A stretch of 64,000 bases of DNA. Source: Ancylobacter tetraedralis (GTDB lineage Bacteria; Pseudomonadota; Alphaproteobacteria; Rhizobiales; Xanthobacteraceae). Position 1 is the stretch's first letter; each line of letters begins with the position of its first letter. Location of the stretch: positions 906,682 through 970,681 of the forward strand of contig NZ_JACICD010000001.1 of the NCBI RefSeq assembly GCF_014195655.1, read 5' to 3'. Shown here one piece after another: positions 27,688-37,342 of the stretch. The notes under the pieces are model-generated. The model did no database searches. It was not told the DNA's origin and saw nothing but the letters and a program-made list of their open reading frames with translations. The position numbers and the translations under genes are program-made.

Positions 27688-28769
27688 CCGTCCTCCCGGT
27701 GAAGCAGGATGAGAACACCCATCAATGCTCCAACGACTGCTGGAAACCACGCTGCCATGACGGGGTGAACTGCCCCGACCTCCCCGAGATCCTCGGCGAG
27801 CTTGGTGAAAACATAAAGCAGAAACCCGGCGACCACGCCACCGAGAATCGTCTGTCCGATGCCGCCGAAGCGGAATACCCGCAGGCTGACCGAGGCGGCG
27901 ATCAACACCATCGCCAGCAGCAGCATGGGGCGGGCCAGCAGGCTCTGGTACTGCAGCCGATAGCGATCAGCCCCGAAGCCGATCCGGGTCGCCGCATCGA
28001 TGGCGGCCGGAAGATCCCAGAAAGACACCGTCTGCGCCTGCAGCCGGTCCTGGATCTGATTCGGGGTGAGGTTCGTTGCGACCATGTAGGTATCGTACGC
28101 CTGTAGTCCTATTTCCGGAGTTAAGACCCGCGCGTCGCTGAGACGCCAGGCACCTTCCTCGAGAGTAGCCGTTCGCGCCTCGATGCGCTCCAGCAGCTTG
28201 CCATCCTCACCAAACAAGAAAACGTTAACGCCGGAGAGCTGGCGGCCGCGGTCGCTCTGTGCCGCGGCCTGGATTATCGCCTCGCCATCGATGCTTTGCT
28301 GGCGAATCCAGTAGCCGCCGGTGGTCGAGGCGAAAAGGCCGGTCTGGCGGTTGAAAATTTCCGCCTCGATGCGGCTCGCGCGCTCCTTGAACTCCGCGGA
28401 AAGCGGATTGTAGACAGTTGTGGACAACACGCCGAGCAGCAGCGCGAGGAAGCAGGCCGGCGCGATGAATTGCCACGCCGAGACGCCGGCGGAGCGCGCC
28501 ACCACCAGTTCCAGCCGGCGCGACAGCGTGAGGAACGTGCCGATGGCACCGAACAGCACCGCGAAGGGCAGCAACTGCTCGGTGAAATACGGCACGCGAT
28601 AGAGCACCAGCAGCAGCAGAGTCGCGGAATCGACGTCGCGCTCGCCCACGCGGCGCGAGAGTTCGAGGAAGTCGATCAGCATGATCAGGAAAGCGCAGCC
28701 GACGAAGATCCCGAGCACGGATGTGAGGAAGCGCCGGCCGAAATAGATGGCGAGGGTGCGGCCTATCAC
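27684..28769 (-). CDS. lptG: LPS export ABC transporter permease LptG
   Basis: Inner-membrane permease of the LptB2FG machine that extracts lipopolysaccharide. It is 361 residues with three membrane segments at each end and a periplasmic jellyroll in between (start MIGRTLAIYFGRRFL). The start is GTG with GGGAGG eight bases upstream. It follows lptF by 40 bases and its stop overlaps the lptD start, so the three genes are cotranscribed and partly coupled. Confidence 0.94.
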   Translation of the reverse strand: MIGRTLAIYFGRRFLTSVLGIFVGCAFLIMLIDFLELSRRVGERDVDSATLLLLVLYRVPYFTEQLLPFAVLFGAIGTFLTLSRRLELVVARSAGVSAWQFIAPACFLALLLGVLSTTVYNPLSAEFKERASRIEAEIFNRQTGLFASTTGGYWIRQQSIDGEAIIQAAAQSDRGRQLSGVNVFLFGEDGKLLERIEARTATLEEGAWRLSDARVLTPEIGLQAYDTYMVATNLTPNQIQDRLQAQTVSFWDLPAAIDAATRIGFGADRYRLQYQSLLARPMLLLAMVLIAASVSLRVFRFGGIGQTILGGVVAGFLLYVFTKLAEDLGEVGAVHPVMAAWFPAVVGALMGVLILLHREDG

Positions 28770-28809
28770 GACAGGACCTCCCGGCTGGAGCGCGCGTTGA
28801 GGGCTGCCA

Positions 28810-29967
28810 TTAGTTCACCGTGGCCCGCACGACGCGCTGCGCCATCTTGTCGATATAGCGACCGACCGCCCGCGGCATGCGCGGCCTGAACCGCGCGCTG
28901 AGCGAAAGCGCCGCGCCGAGGATGAACACGACCGGCACGAGATAGACGAACGGCACCAGGCCGGCATTGTTGCGCACCTGGTTGATCAGCCCGAAGCTCA
29001 CGACCTGTAGCACGATCACGAAGGGTGCCGTGGCCGCGAGGGCGAGCCCGCGTCCCTCGCGGGTCGTTCGCGGCTCGGCCAGCGCGGCCACCGCGATGGC
29101 GAAGAACGCCAGCACATAGAGAGGCAGCGACAGCCGCCGGTGGATCTCCTCGGTGAAGCGTCCGGGATCCAGCTTGTAGGCGAGGTCGTTCGGGTCCGGA
29201 CTGAGCAACTCGCGGAACGAGCGCTCCGGCGCCCGGTAGATCGTGTTGTCGCTGTTCGAGGTGAAGGGCGACAGGTCGAAGGCGTAGCGCTGGAACTCCA
29301 CCACATTGGTGTCCGGCTTGCCGGTGGAGCGGCGGTGGATCGCTCCGTTCTCCAGCACGAGGAACGTGCCTTCGGGAGTGTCCAGCACCTGCCCGCGCTC
29401 AGCGAGATAAGTGCTCACCTGGTCGGGATTGCGCGCGTCGTTGATGAAGATGCCGCCCAGCACGCCGTTGGCGTTCCGTTCGCGCACGTTGAAGACCATG
29501 CCCGGCGCTAGATTGGTGAAGCGGCCGGGCTGGGCGATGAAGCCGACGAAATCCGCCCGCACGCGGCTGATCTCATAGCGGAACTGCCGCAGCGCCGCCG
29601 GCACCAGCTCCAGCGAGAGCGCCGCACAGCCGGCGGCCACCAGCAGCGCGAGAATGACGAGCGGCCGCAGGAAGCGCCAGGTCGAGATGCCGGCGGAACT
29701 CGCCACCACGATTTCCGAATCGCTGTTCATCCGGAAGAGCGTATGCGCGACAGCCATGAACAGCGCCGAGGGCGCGAGGCCGAGAATCAACGCGGGCAGG
29801 GCGAGGCTGGTGATGAAGACGAAGGCCAGGATGGTCTGGCCCTGCGTCGTCATGATGTCGAGTTCGCGCAGCGCCTGCGTCACCCAGATCATGCCGGCAA
29901 GCACGAGAAGGGTTCCAAGGAAGGCGATGAAGGCCGTGCGGAACACGTAGCGGTCCAGTCGGGTCAT
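28810..29967 (-). CDS. lptF: LPS export ABC transporter permease LptF
   Basis: Partner permease of LptG. It is 385 residues with the MTRLDRYVFRTAFIAFLGTL start, membrane segments at both ends, the coupling-helix region and a periplasmic domain. The ATG at 29967 has GAGGA upstream; a longer frame to 30060 adds basic residues and is rejected. It diverges from pepA, the usual layout in proteobacteria, so the 230-base gap should hold two divergent promoters. Confidence 0.94.
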   Translation of the reverse strand: MTRLDRYVFRTAFIAFLGTLLVLAGMIWVTQALRELDIMTTQGQTILAFVFITSLALPALILGLAPSALFMAVAHTLFRMNSDSEIVVASSAGISTWRFLRPLVILALLVAAGCAALSLELVPAALRQFRYEISRVRADFVGFIAQPGRFTNLAPGMVFNVRERNANGVLGGIFINDARNPDQVSTYLAERGQVLDTPEGTFLVLENGAIHRRSTGKPDTNVVEFQRYAFDLSPFTSNSDNTIYRAPERSFRELLSPDPNDLAYKLDPGRFTEEIHRRLSLPLYVLAFFAIAVAALAEPRTTREGRGLALAATAPFVIVLQVVSFGLINQVRNNAGLVPFVYLVPVVFILGAALSLSARFRPRMPRAVGRYIDKMAQRVVRATVN

Positions 29968-30199
29968 CGAGCGGCGGTCCTCTGCTGCCTTGCGACATGT
30001 CCGCCGCCCCGGCGTGACCATCGTCGCCAGATGAATAATTGGCCTCGGGCTTCCGTGCAAATCGGGCGATCGGGCGGGGAGTTCACCATCTGCGCCGCCG
30101 GGCCTCGTCGGCGTGCCCGCATTGGGCTAAAGATGATGGTCCAGAACGTCTCCCGCGCAGAATGACGTCCCGTGCGGACGACGCCAGCCAAGGTGCCCC

Positions 30200-31705
30200 A
30201 TGCCCGATACCGTGAAGTTCAGTTTCGCCAAGCTCCCCGCCGCGCTGGAGGGCGTTACCGTCCTTCTCGCCGCCGAGGGGGCCGATGGCGCGCCCGCCCT
30301 GGCGCCCGCGGTCGAGGCGCTGCTCGCGCCGGCCGGCGACCTGTTCGCGCGGGCGGCGCAGGCGGACCGTTTCGACGGAAAGTCCGGCACCTCGCTCGAA
30401 CTGATCGCTCCGACCGGGCTCGGCGCCTCGCGACTCATCGTGCTGGGCGTAGGCAAGCCGGCCGAACTGAAGACATTCGACTGGCTGAAGCTGGGCGGTA
30501 CCGCCGCCGGCAAGCTGCCAGGCTCCGCCAAGGAGGCGGGCATCGTTTTCGCTCTTCCGGGCGGGGAGGTTCCCCCGGAGGCCGCAGCCGAGTTCGCGCT
30601 GGGCGTGCGCCTGCGGGCCTATTCCTTTGATCGTTACAAGACCAAGAAGAAGCCGGACGACAGCGCGTCCAAACTGAAGGTCACTCTTTATATAGAGGAC
30701 GACGCCGGCGCGAAGCGTGCTTTCCGGAAGCGCGAGGGGATCGGCGAGGGCGTGGTCATCGCCCGCGATCTGGTCAACGAGCCGGCCAACGTGCTCACCC
30801 CGACCGAGTTCGCCAGGCGGACCGGCGATCTCGCCAAGGTTGACGTCGAGGTCGAGGTGCTGGGCGAGAAGGAACTGCGCAAGCTCGGCATGGGCGCTCT
30901 GCTCGGCGTCGGGCAGGGCTCCGCGCAGGAGAGCCGCGTCGTCGTCATGCGCTGGCGCGGCGGCAAGGAAGACGAGGCGCCCGTCGCCTTCATCGGCAAG
31001 GGTGTGGTGTTCGACACCGGCGGCATCTCGATCAAGCAGGCCGCCGGGATGGAGGACATGAAGGGCGACATGGGCGGCGCGGCCTGCGTGGTCGGCCTCA
31101 TGCATGCGCTGGCCAGCCGCAAGGCCAAGGTCAACGCGGTCGGGCTCATCGGCCTGGTCGAGAACATGCCCGACGGCAACGCCCAGCGGCCGGGCGACAT
31201 CGTCACCTCCATGTCGGGGCAGACGATCGAGATCATCAACACCGATGCCGAGGGCCGGCTCGTGCTGGGCGATGTGCTCTGGTACGCCAAGGAGCGCTTC
31301 AAGCCGCGCTTCATGATCGACCTCGCGACGCTGACCGGCGCCATAATGGTGGCGCTGGGCACCGAACATGCCGGCCTGTTCTCCAATGACGACACGCTGG
31401 CCGAGCGCCTTGCCTCCGCCGGGCAGGCGACCGGGGAGAAGGTGTGGCGCATGCCGCTCTCGCCCGATTACGACAAGATGATCGATTCGAAGTTCGCCGA
31501 CATGAAGAACACCGGCGGCCGATTCGGCGGCTCGATCACCGCGGCGCAGTTCCTCAAGCGCTTCGTCGCGGATGTGCCGTGGGCGCATCTCGACATTGCC
31601 GGCACCGCGATGAATTCGCCGTCGACCGAGTTCAACCGCAGCTGGGGCGCAGGCTGGGGCGTGCGGCTGCTCGATCAGCTGGTTGCCGATCACTACGAAT
31701 CCTGA
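30200..31705 (+). CDS. pepA: leucyl aminopeptidase (M17)
   Basis: Hexameric two-metal aminopeptidase that removes N-terminal residues from peptides; in some bacteria it also binds DNA. It has a variable N-terminal domain of about 170 residues, then the catalytic domain with the metal/substrate motif [11 protein letters not shown] and the M17 signature [12 protein letters not shown]. It is 501 residues. AAGGTG precedes the ATG. holC follows at 14 bases, as is common. Confidence 0.96.
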   Translation: MPDTVKFSFAKLPAALEGVTVLLAAEGADGAPALAPAVEALLAPAGDLFARAAQADRFDGKSGTSLELIAPTGLGASRLIVLGVGKPAELKTFDWLKLGGTAAGKLPGSAKEAGIVFALPGGEVPPEAAAEFALGVRLRAYSFDRYKTKKKPDDSASKLKVTLYIEDDAGAKRAFRKREGIGEGVVIARDLVNEPANVLTPTEFARRTGDLAKVDVEVEVLGEKELRKLGMGALLGVGQGSAQESRVVVMRWRGGKEDEAPVAFIGKGVVFDTGGISIKQAAGMEDMKGDMGGAACVVGLMHALASRKAKVNAVGLIGLVENMPDGNAQRPGDIVTSMSGQTIEIINTDAEGRLVLGDVLWYAKERFKPRFMIDLATLTGAIMVALGTEHAGLFSNDDTLAERLASAGQATGEKVWRMPLSPDYDKMIDSKFADMKNTGGRFGGSITAAQFLKRFVADVPWAHLDIAGTAMNSPSTEFNRSWGAGWGVRLLDQLVADHYES

Positions 31706-31719
31706 CGGGCGCGCAGGCC

Positions 31720-32175
31720 GTGGCCGGTTTGACCGAGGTGTTCTTCTATCATCTGCAGGGGCGGCCCATGGAGGCCGCCCTTCCGCAGTTGCTGGAGAAA
31801 TGCCTCGAGCGCGGCTGGCGCTGCGTGGTGCAGGCCGCCTCGCCCGAGCGGGTGGATGCGTTGGACCAGCTTCTGTGGAGCTTCGACGAAGCGTCCTTCC
31901 TGCCGCACGGTACGGATCGCCAGCCGGATCCGGCCCGTCAGCCGATTCTCCTCACCACTTCCGATTCGAATCCGAACGCCGCGGCCGTGCGCTTTCTCGT
32001 GGAAGGTGCCGTCCTTGAAGGGTTTGCCGGCTATATCCGGGTGATTCACCTGTTCGACGGCGCCGATCCCGACGAACTGGATCGGGCTCGCGCGCAATGG
32101 CGCGTGGCCAAAAGTGGCGGCCATGCGGTCGCATATTGGCAGCAGTCCCCAGACGGGCGCTGGCAGCAGCGCTGA
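31720..32175 (+). CDS. holC: DNA polymerase III subunit chi
   Basis: Chi subunit, which links the clamp loader to single-strand binding protein. It is about 151 residues with TEVFFYHLQGRPMEAALPQ at the N-terminus, LLEKCLERGWR and a central WSFDEASFLPHG. I used the GTG at 31720; a TTG at 31729 would give an N-terminus of MTEVFFYHL, which also matches the family, so the exact start is open. It follows pepA closely. Confidence 0.9.
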   Translation: MAGLTEVFFYHLQGRPMEAALPQLLEKCLERGWRCVVQAASPERVDALDQLLWSFDEASFLPHGTDRQPDPARQPILLTTSDSNPNAAAVRFLVEGAVLEGFAGYIRVIHLFDGADPDELDRARAQWRVAKSGGHAVAYWQQSPDGRWQQR

Positions 32176-32477
32176 TCACGCCCGCGCCGCAAAAGCGCCG
32201 GCCCGCCGCCCTCCGGACATCGCGTGACATTTCGTTAAGCATTGATTCACCATGTGTTTTCCGCATGGTGGTCAGGGCGTCAGGGCGCTGGCGGAGTGTG
32301 TGAAAATTGTGTCTACATGGCAACACTCCCCTGCCGAATGCCCCGAGGGGCCGCTTCTGGGCCACTTTGGCTTTGCACGGGCCAGGGCTTTCCAACAATA
32401 TCGTCTGCGGATGCCGCGGTTGCGGTGGGTCCTGACAAGCGAAAACCCAACATTGGTCCAATTTGGGGGAGAATGAA
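32176..32477. other. porin upstream region
   Basis: About 300 bases without a gene. The region is AT-richer near 32240-32330. It contains a 6-bp inverted repeat (ACCATG...CATGGT, near 32249-32269) and a 7-bp one (GGAGTGT...ACACTCC, about 32297-32325). Either could be part of porin control. A promoter and a long leader are expected for this abundant protein, but I cannot fix their positions. Confidence 0.5.
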
Positions 32478-33731
32478 GTGAAGACGGTCATCAAGAATGT
32501 GCTGCTCGGCTCGGTCGCTGGGCTTGCCATGGTCGGGACTGCTGCGGCGGCCGATCTGCCTGTGAAGGCGAAGGCTGCGGAATATGTGAAGATCTGCTCC
32601 ACCTACGGCGCGGGCTTCTACTACATTCCCGGCACCGATACCTGCCTGAAGGTCGGCGGCTTCGTGCAGGCCGACTACTACTGGCAGGATTACGACTACC
32701 TGCCGAGCGGCGACTTCCAGTCGACGTACTTCCGCGCTCGTGGCGCTATCCGCCTCGACGCCCGCACGCAGACCGAATACGGCACCCTGCGTTCGTTCAT
32801 CGACCTGCGCGCCACCTACGGCGACGGCCTCGGTAACGTTTACGGCGACGGCGGCGACTCGACCTCGCTGAACCTCGACAAGGGTTACATCCAGTTCGCT
32901 GGGTTCACCTTCGGTAAGGTTCAGTCGTTCTTCGACTACTACGCCGACAACAACGTGTGGGGCTTCGACTCGGTCTACCTGACGGCCGACACGAACGTCA
33001 CCGCGGCTGCCTATACCGCGGACTTCGGCAACGGCTTCACCGCCACGATCTCGGTGGAAGACGATTCGAACCGCTCGAACGGCGACAGCCTCGGCAACAC
33101 CGCTCAGCCGGACATCCCGGCCCTGATCGGTAACATCAACTACGAAGGCGAGTGGGGCGGCTTCCAGATTTCGGGCGCGGTCCGTCAGCTGGACGACAGC
33201 TACTACAACAACCAGGGCATCACGACCGCTGACTCGGTTGGTTGGGCCGTCCTCGGTGGCGTGAAGTTCAACCTGCCGATGCTCGGCGAGGGCGACACGC
33301 TGTACATCGAAGGCGCCTACGGCAGCGGTGCTACCGGCTACACCGGTATCAACGGCAACTACTCCTCGATCTATTCGATCCAGGACCTCTACTACAACCC
33401 GGTCACCAACGAGCTCGAGTCGTCTGACGTTTGGACGATCGCTGCCGAACTGACCCACTACTTCACGCCCCAGGTCTTCGGCGTGGTGTTCGGTAACTAC
33501 GGCGAAGCGGATGTCCCGGCTGCCAACACGGCTGCTTACGGCACTCCCGGCCTGAACATGTGGACTGCTGGTGCCAGCCTGAACTGGACGCCGGTCAAGA
33601 ACCTCCTGTTCGTGGCCCAGTACACCTACGGCGCGACGGACTACAACGCCCCCGTCACCGACGCTTTCGGCAACCTCACCGGTTCGTCGAACTTCAACCA
33701 GGTGCTGCTCTCGGTTCGCCGCACCTTCTGA
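32478..33731 (+). CDS. porin (Hyphomicrobiales Omp2b-like)
   Basis: Major outer-membrane porin of 417 residues. A Lys-rich signal peptide (MKTVIKNVLLGSVAGLAMVG) is cleaved about residue 25 before DLPVKA. Alternating beta-strand sequence follows, and the C-terminus ends in an aromatic residue (SVRRTF), typical of barrel insertion signals. CSTYGAGFYYIPGTDTCLKV carries a cysteine pair common to this porin group. GTG start with GGAG upstream. Its codon use is richer in T-ending codons than its neighbours, as for highly expressed genes. A terminator follows. Confidence 0.93.
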   Translation: MKTVIKNVLLGSVAGLAMVGTAAAADLPVKAKAAEYVKICSTYGAGFYYIPGTDTCLKVGGFVQADYYWQDYDYLPSGDFQSTYFRARGAIRLDARTQTEYGTLRSFIDLRATYGDGLGNVYGDGGDSTSLNLDKGYIQFAGFTFGKVQSFFDYYADNNVWGFDSVYLTADTNVTAAAYTADFGNGFTATISVEDDSNRSNGDSLGNTAQPDIPALIGNINYEGEWGGFQISGAVRQLDDSYYNNQGITTADSVGWAVLGGVKFNLPMLGEGDTLYIEGAYGSGATGYTGINGNYSSIYSIQDLYYNPVTNELESSDVWTIAAELTHYFTPQVFGVVFGNYGEADVPAANTAAYGTPGLNMWTAGASLNWTPVKNLLFVAQYTYGATDYNAPVTDAFGNLTGSSNFNQVLLSVRRTF

Positions 33732-33755
33732 TCTCATCCGAGATTGGGCTGAATG

Positions 33756-33787
33756 GAAACCCCGGCCTTGTGCCGGGGTTTCTTTTT
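33756..33787 (+). terminator. rho-independent terminator of the porin gene
   Basis: Perfect 11-bp stem (GAAACCCCGGC at 33756-33766 with its complement at 33772-33782), five-base loop, then TTTTTG, 25 bases after the porin stop. Confidence 0.93.
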
Positions 33788-34380
33788 GCGTTCAGACTTA
33801 TTGCGTTGGTGCTTTTGACGGACACCATCCATCCGCCCGAGGCAACGACGCGCCCATTGGCGCGGTCGACCCCATCGGCCATGCCGGTGATGCGTCGCCC
33901 CTCTTCGTCAGTCATGGATGAGGGACCGATATCGCGGAACGCGACCGCATCCGGTGCCCGATGCGCCGCAGGCTCTTTCCGCGCGCAAGCTCTTTCCGCT
34001 CGCAAGCCCTGTCCGCTCGCAAGCGCGATACGCTTAATTTGGGGGGAGGGGAGGCTCCGAGGTTGGCCGTGGCCGCGCCGCCTCCGGCCGGCTTTCGCTC
34101 CCGCGCCACGCGCTCAATCGCGGCGGCCAGACCAGACCACGCCTGTCAGGACGGGTACGGAAACGTCCGATCGAAGTTGCTGAGTGCAGGTTTGCATCGC
34201 GGCGTCCGCCGGGACAGGCGGAGCGACGTGGCTTCGAGGGGCGAGTTTCGAAGGCCGTATCCAGTCCGCGCTTTCGCGGATGCCGACCACGTCCGGCGAA
34301 GCGCCGTTCCGTGGCAATCTCCATCGCCCCGTTTTGTGCATTATGCGGAGCCGATGCTTTGCGACGCTCGCCGCGAAGCA
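33788..34380. other. intergenic region between porin and ABC-F gene
   Basis: About 590 bases with no convincing gene. It holds a 17-bp tandem array (33968-34035). Two minus-strand frames here are Arg-rich and one runs back through the porin terminator and the porin 3' end, so I treat them as shadows. Confidence 0.6.
33968..34035. repeat. 17-bp tandem repeat array
   Basis: Three units of 17 bases of the form GCARGCYCTKTCCGCKC (33968-33984, 33985-34001, 34002-34018) and a degenerate fourth to 34035. No coding role is visible. Confidence 0.75.
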
Positions 34381-36252
34381 TCAGGTGCCGCCCGCCTCGA
34401 TCCGCTCGACGTCGCCCGAAAGCGCGATCCAGCGCTCCTCTTCGCTCGCCAGCTTGACGGCAAGTTCCGCACGGGTGGAGGAGAGCCGCGCCGCCTCGCG
34501 CGGGTCCTTCTCATAGAGGCCGGGGGCTGCGAGCTTGGCGTCCAGTTCGGCCAGTTGGCGCTCCATCTTGGCCATGGCGCTTTCGGCTTCCTTGATCTGC
34601 TTGCGCAAGGGCCCGAGCGCCGGTCGTTTCGGGGCTCCATCGCGCGAGCGCGTATCGGAAGCCGTCTTGTCGCCGCGCGACTTTTCCGACCCGCGCCGCA
34701 GCACCAGTTGCTGATACTCGTCGAGATCGCCCTCATAGGGCCGCACCGTGCCATCGCCTACCAGCCACAGCCGTTCGGCGGCGGCGTCGAGCAGCGAGCG
34801 GTCATGACTGATGAGAATCACCGCACCGGGAAAATCATTGAGCGCCTCGACCAGCGCCTGACGCGCGGCGATGTCGAGATGGTTGGTCGGCTCGTCGAGA
34901 ATCAGCAGATGCGGGCCGCGAAAGGCGGCAAGGCCGAGCAGCAGCCGGGCCTTCTCGCCGCCCGACAGGCTGGCGATGCGCGTATTGGCCGGCTCGCCGG
35001 AGAACCCCATTTCGGCGGCGCGCGAGCGCACCCGGGCTTCCGGCGCGTCGGGCATCAGCCGGCGCACATGGTCATAGACCGTGTCCTCGGCCACCAGCTC
35101 GTCCAGCTGGTGCTGGGCGAGATAGGCGATTTCCAGGCCGGGCGCCCGCACCACCTGCCCGCCGAGCGGGGCCAGCCGGTCGGAGATCAGCTTGGCGAAG
35201 GTTGACTTGCCATTGCCGTTCGGGCCGAGCAGGGCGATGCGATCGTCGTGGTCGATGCGCAACGTCAGATTGCGCAGCACCGTACGCCCGTCATAGCCGG
35301 CGGACACCCCGTCGAGGGTTAGGATGGGCGGGGAGAGCAGCCGCTCGGGATGGCGGATGGAGATGGCGGCCGCCGCCTCGCCGACCACTTCCGCGATCGG
35401 CGCCATGCGCGCCAGCGCCTTCAGCCGCGACTGCGCCTGCCGTGCCTTGGTCGCTTTCGCGCGGAAGCGCTGTACGAAGGATTCCATATGCTTGCGCTTG
35501 GCATCCTGCTTGGCGCGCGCCTTCTGGTCGAGCGCCAGCTTCTCCGTGCGCTGCCGCTCGAAGGAATCATAGCCGCCGCGCCACAGCGTCAGCTTGCGCT
35601 GGTCGAGATGCAGGATGAACGAGACGGACTGGTTCAGCAGCTCGCGGTCATGGCTGACGATCAGCACGGTGCGGGGATAATGGGCGAGATAATCCTGCAA
35701 CCAAAGCGTGCCTTCGAGGTCGAGATAATTGGTCGGCTCGTCCAGCAGCAAAAGGTCGGGCGCCGAGAACAGCACGGCGGCGAGGGCCACGCGCATGCGC
35801 CAGCCGCCGGAAAATTCGGCGCAGGGCCGCTGCTGAGCGGTCTCGTCGAAACCAAGCCCGGCGAGGATGCGGGCGGCTCGCGCCGGCGCGGAATGCGCGT
35901 CGATATCGACCAGCCGCAGTTCGATATCGGCGATCCGCCCGGGATCCTCCGCGCTCTCGCGCTCGCGCAGCAGGGAGGCGCGCTCCACGTCCGCGGCCAG
36001 CACCACGTCGATCAGCCGCTCCGGCCCGGCGGGAGCCTCCTGTGCCACCTGGCCGATGCGCGCGTTGCCCGGCATGCGGATATCGCCGCCCTCCAGCGCG
36101 AGGTCGCCGGTAATGGCGCGGAAAAGCGTGGTCTTGCCGGTGCCGTTGCGGCCGACGAGGCCAACCCGGCCACCCTCGGGAATGAAGACCGAGGCATGCT
36201 CGATGAGAAGCCGCCCGGCGACGCGTAGCGAGATGTCGTCGAAAGTGATCAT
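34381..36252 (-). CDS. ABC-F family ATP-binding protein (Uup/YheS-like)
   Basis: Soluble ATPase with two ABC domains and no membrane domain, 623 residues. The first has GRNGTGKTT, signature FSGGWRMRVAL and LLLLDEPTNYLD; the second has GPNGNGKST, LSGGEKARLLLG and LLILDEPTNHLD. The linker between them is Arg/Lys-rich, as in ABC-F proteins that act on the ribosome, and a coiled-coil C-terminus follows (KQIKEAESAMAKMERQLAEL). Its role is probably ribosome rescue or translation tuning. The ATG at 36252 is chosen because MITFDDISLRVAGR is the canonical start. Confidence 0.92.
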   Translation of the reverse strand: MITFDDISLRVAGRLLIEHASVFIPEGGRVGLVGRNGTGKTTLFRAITGDLALEGGDIRMPGNARIGQVAQEAPAGPERLIDVVLAADVERASLLRERESAEDPGRIADIELRLVDIDAHSAPARAARILAGLGFDETAQQRPCAEFSGGWRMRVALAAVLFSAPDLLLLDEPTNYLDLEGTLWLQDYLAHYPRTVLIVSHDRELLNQSVSFILHLDQRKLTLWRGGYDSFERQRTEKLALDQKARAKQDAKRKHMESFVQRFRAKATKARQAQSRLKALARMAPIAEVVGEAAAAISIRHPERLLSPPILTLDGVSAGYDGRTVLRNLTLRIDHDDRIALLGPNGNGKSTFAKLISDRLAPLGGQVVRAPGLEIAYLAQHQLDELVAEDTVYDHVRRLMPDAPEARVRSRAAEMGFSGEPANTRIASLSGGEKARLLLGLAAFRGPHLLILDEPTNHLDIAARQALVEALNDFPGAVILISHDRSLLDAAAERLWLVGDGTVRPYEGDLDEYQQLVLRRGSEKSRGDKTASDTRSRDGAPKRPALGPLRKQIKEAESAMAKMERQLAELDAKLAAPGLYEKDPREAARLSSTRAELAVKLASEEERWIALSGDVERIEAGGT

Positions 36253-36502
36253 GCGTCGTCTTCTGCCGCGCATGCGCCGAGCCGGCAAGAGTGATCACGC
36301 CTCCGGCGGGCACATGTGGCTCGATCCGCTCCCCATCGATCGGTTGCGGCCATGGTCCAGGCCGAGGAACCGGGCGCCGGGTCACCACTGGCGGCGGAAG
36401 CGGCCTGTGCATTACCTTGGGGTAGAGACGGCTTTACACGCGTGCGAGATAATACACTATGTGAGTAGACTATAGAATCGGCGCAACGGAGAGGTGGAAG
36501 TC

Positions 36503-37321
36503 ATGTGCGTGCCCGGATGTCAGGAAGCGGTTGCCCAGCGCCTCTCGCGGCGTGGGCTTTTCAAGGGGGCCGCGGGAGCGGCGGCGCTGGCCGCCTTCTC
36601 GGCTGCGCCCGTGGGAGGCGCCTTCGCGGCGCCGGTGAGTTTCACCCGGGTGGTCGACCTCACCCATGTGCTGGACCCGGCCTTCCCGACCTTCTTCGGC
36701 AAGCCGCAGCTGGAGGTGCGCAAGCTCTTCACCTTCGACAAGGATGGCTTCAACCTCAACGAATGGGTGGTGAACGAGCATACCGGCACCCATCTCGACA
36801 CGCCCTTCCACTTCAGCAAGGACGGGCCGAGCGCGGACGCGCTGGCGATCGAGAACCTGGTCGTGCCGCTCGTGGTCATCGATGTCTCGGCCAAGGCAGG
36901 CGGCAATCCCGATTATCAGGTGACAGCCGCCGATATCGTCGCCTACGAGGCGGTGAATGGCGCCGTGCCGCCCGGTGCGGCGGTGGCGCTCTATTCGGGT
37001 TGGGAGAAACATCTCGGCACCGACATGTTCCGCAACGCCGACGCCGCCGGCACGATGCACTTCCCCGGCTTCCATCCCGATGTTTCGGCCGTGCTGGCCG
37101 AGAAGGGCGTATCCGGCGTGGTGGTGGACACGCTCTCGCTCGACCACGGCGCCTCGAAGGATTTCGGCTTCCACTACAAGTGGCTCGGCTCCGGACGCTG
37201 GGGCGTGGAAGCGGCCGCCAATCTTGGCACGCTGCCGCCGAAGGGCGCGACGCTGGTCGTGGGCGGGCCGAAAATCAAGGGCGCCTCGGGCGGACCCAGC
37301 CGCGTTCTGGCGCTGGTCTGA
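36503..37321 (+). CDS. Tat-exported cyclase-family (kynurenine-formamidase-like) protein
   Basis: It has 272 residues from the ATG at 36503, after GGAGAGG. The twin-arginine signal SRRGLFKG leads into an Ala-rich hydrophobic stretch ending near AFAAP, so the mature protein is periplasmic. The cyclase fold carries the metal motif HTGTHLDTPFHF, with the His/Asp ligands, and WEKH further on. Family members hydrolyse or cyclise amides such as N-formylkynurenine. The substrate here is unknown; periplasmic location suggests a role other than tryptophan catabolism. It stands alone and converges with the DinB gene. Confidence 0.88.
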   Translation: MCVPGCQEAVAQRLSRRGLFKGAAGAAALAAFSAAPVGGAFAAPVSFTRVVDLTHVLDPAFPTFFGKPQLEVRKLFTFDKDGFNLNEWVVNEHTGTHLDTPFHFSKDGPSADALAIENLVVPLVVIDVSAKAGGNPDYQVTAADIVAYEAVNGAVPPGAAVALYSGWEKHLGTDMFRNADAAGTMHFPGFHPDVSAVLAEKGVSGVVVDTLSLDHGASKDFGFHYKWLGSGRWGVEAAANLGTLPPKGATLVVGGPKIKGASGGPSRVLALV

Positions 37322-37342
37322 ACGCGATGCAGGGGCGAGGCC

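Noticed and set aside
33694..34005. 103-residue minus-strand open frame beyond the porin gene
   Set aside because: It runs through the porin terminator and into the porin 3' end and starts within the 17-bp repeats, so it is unlikely to be a gene.
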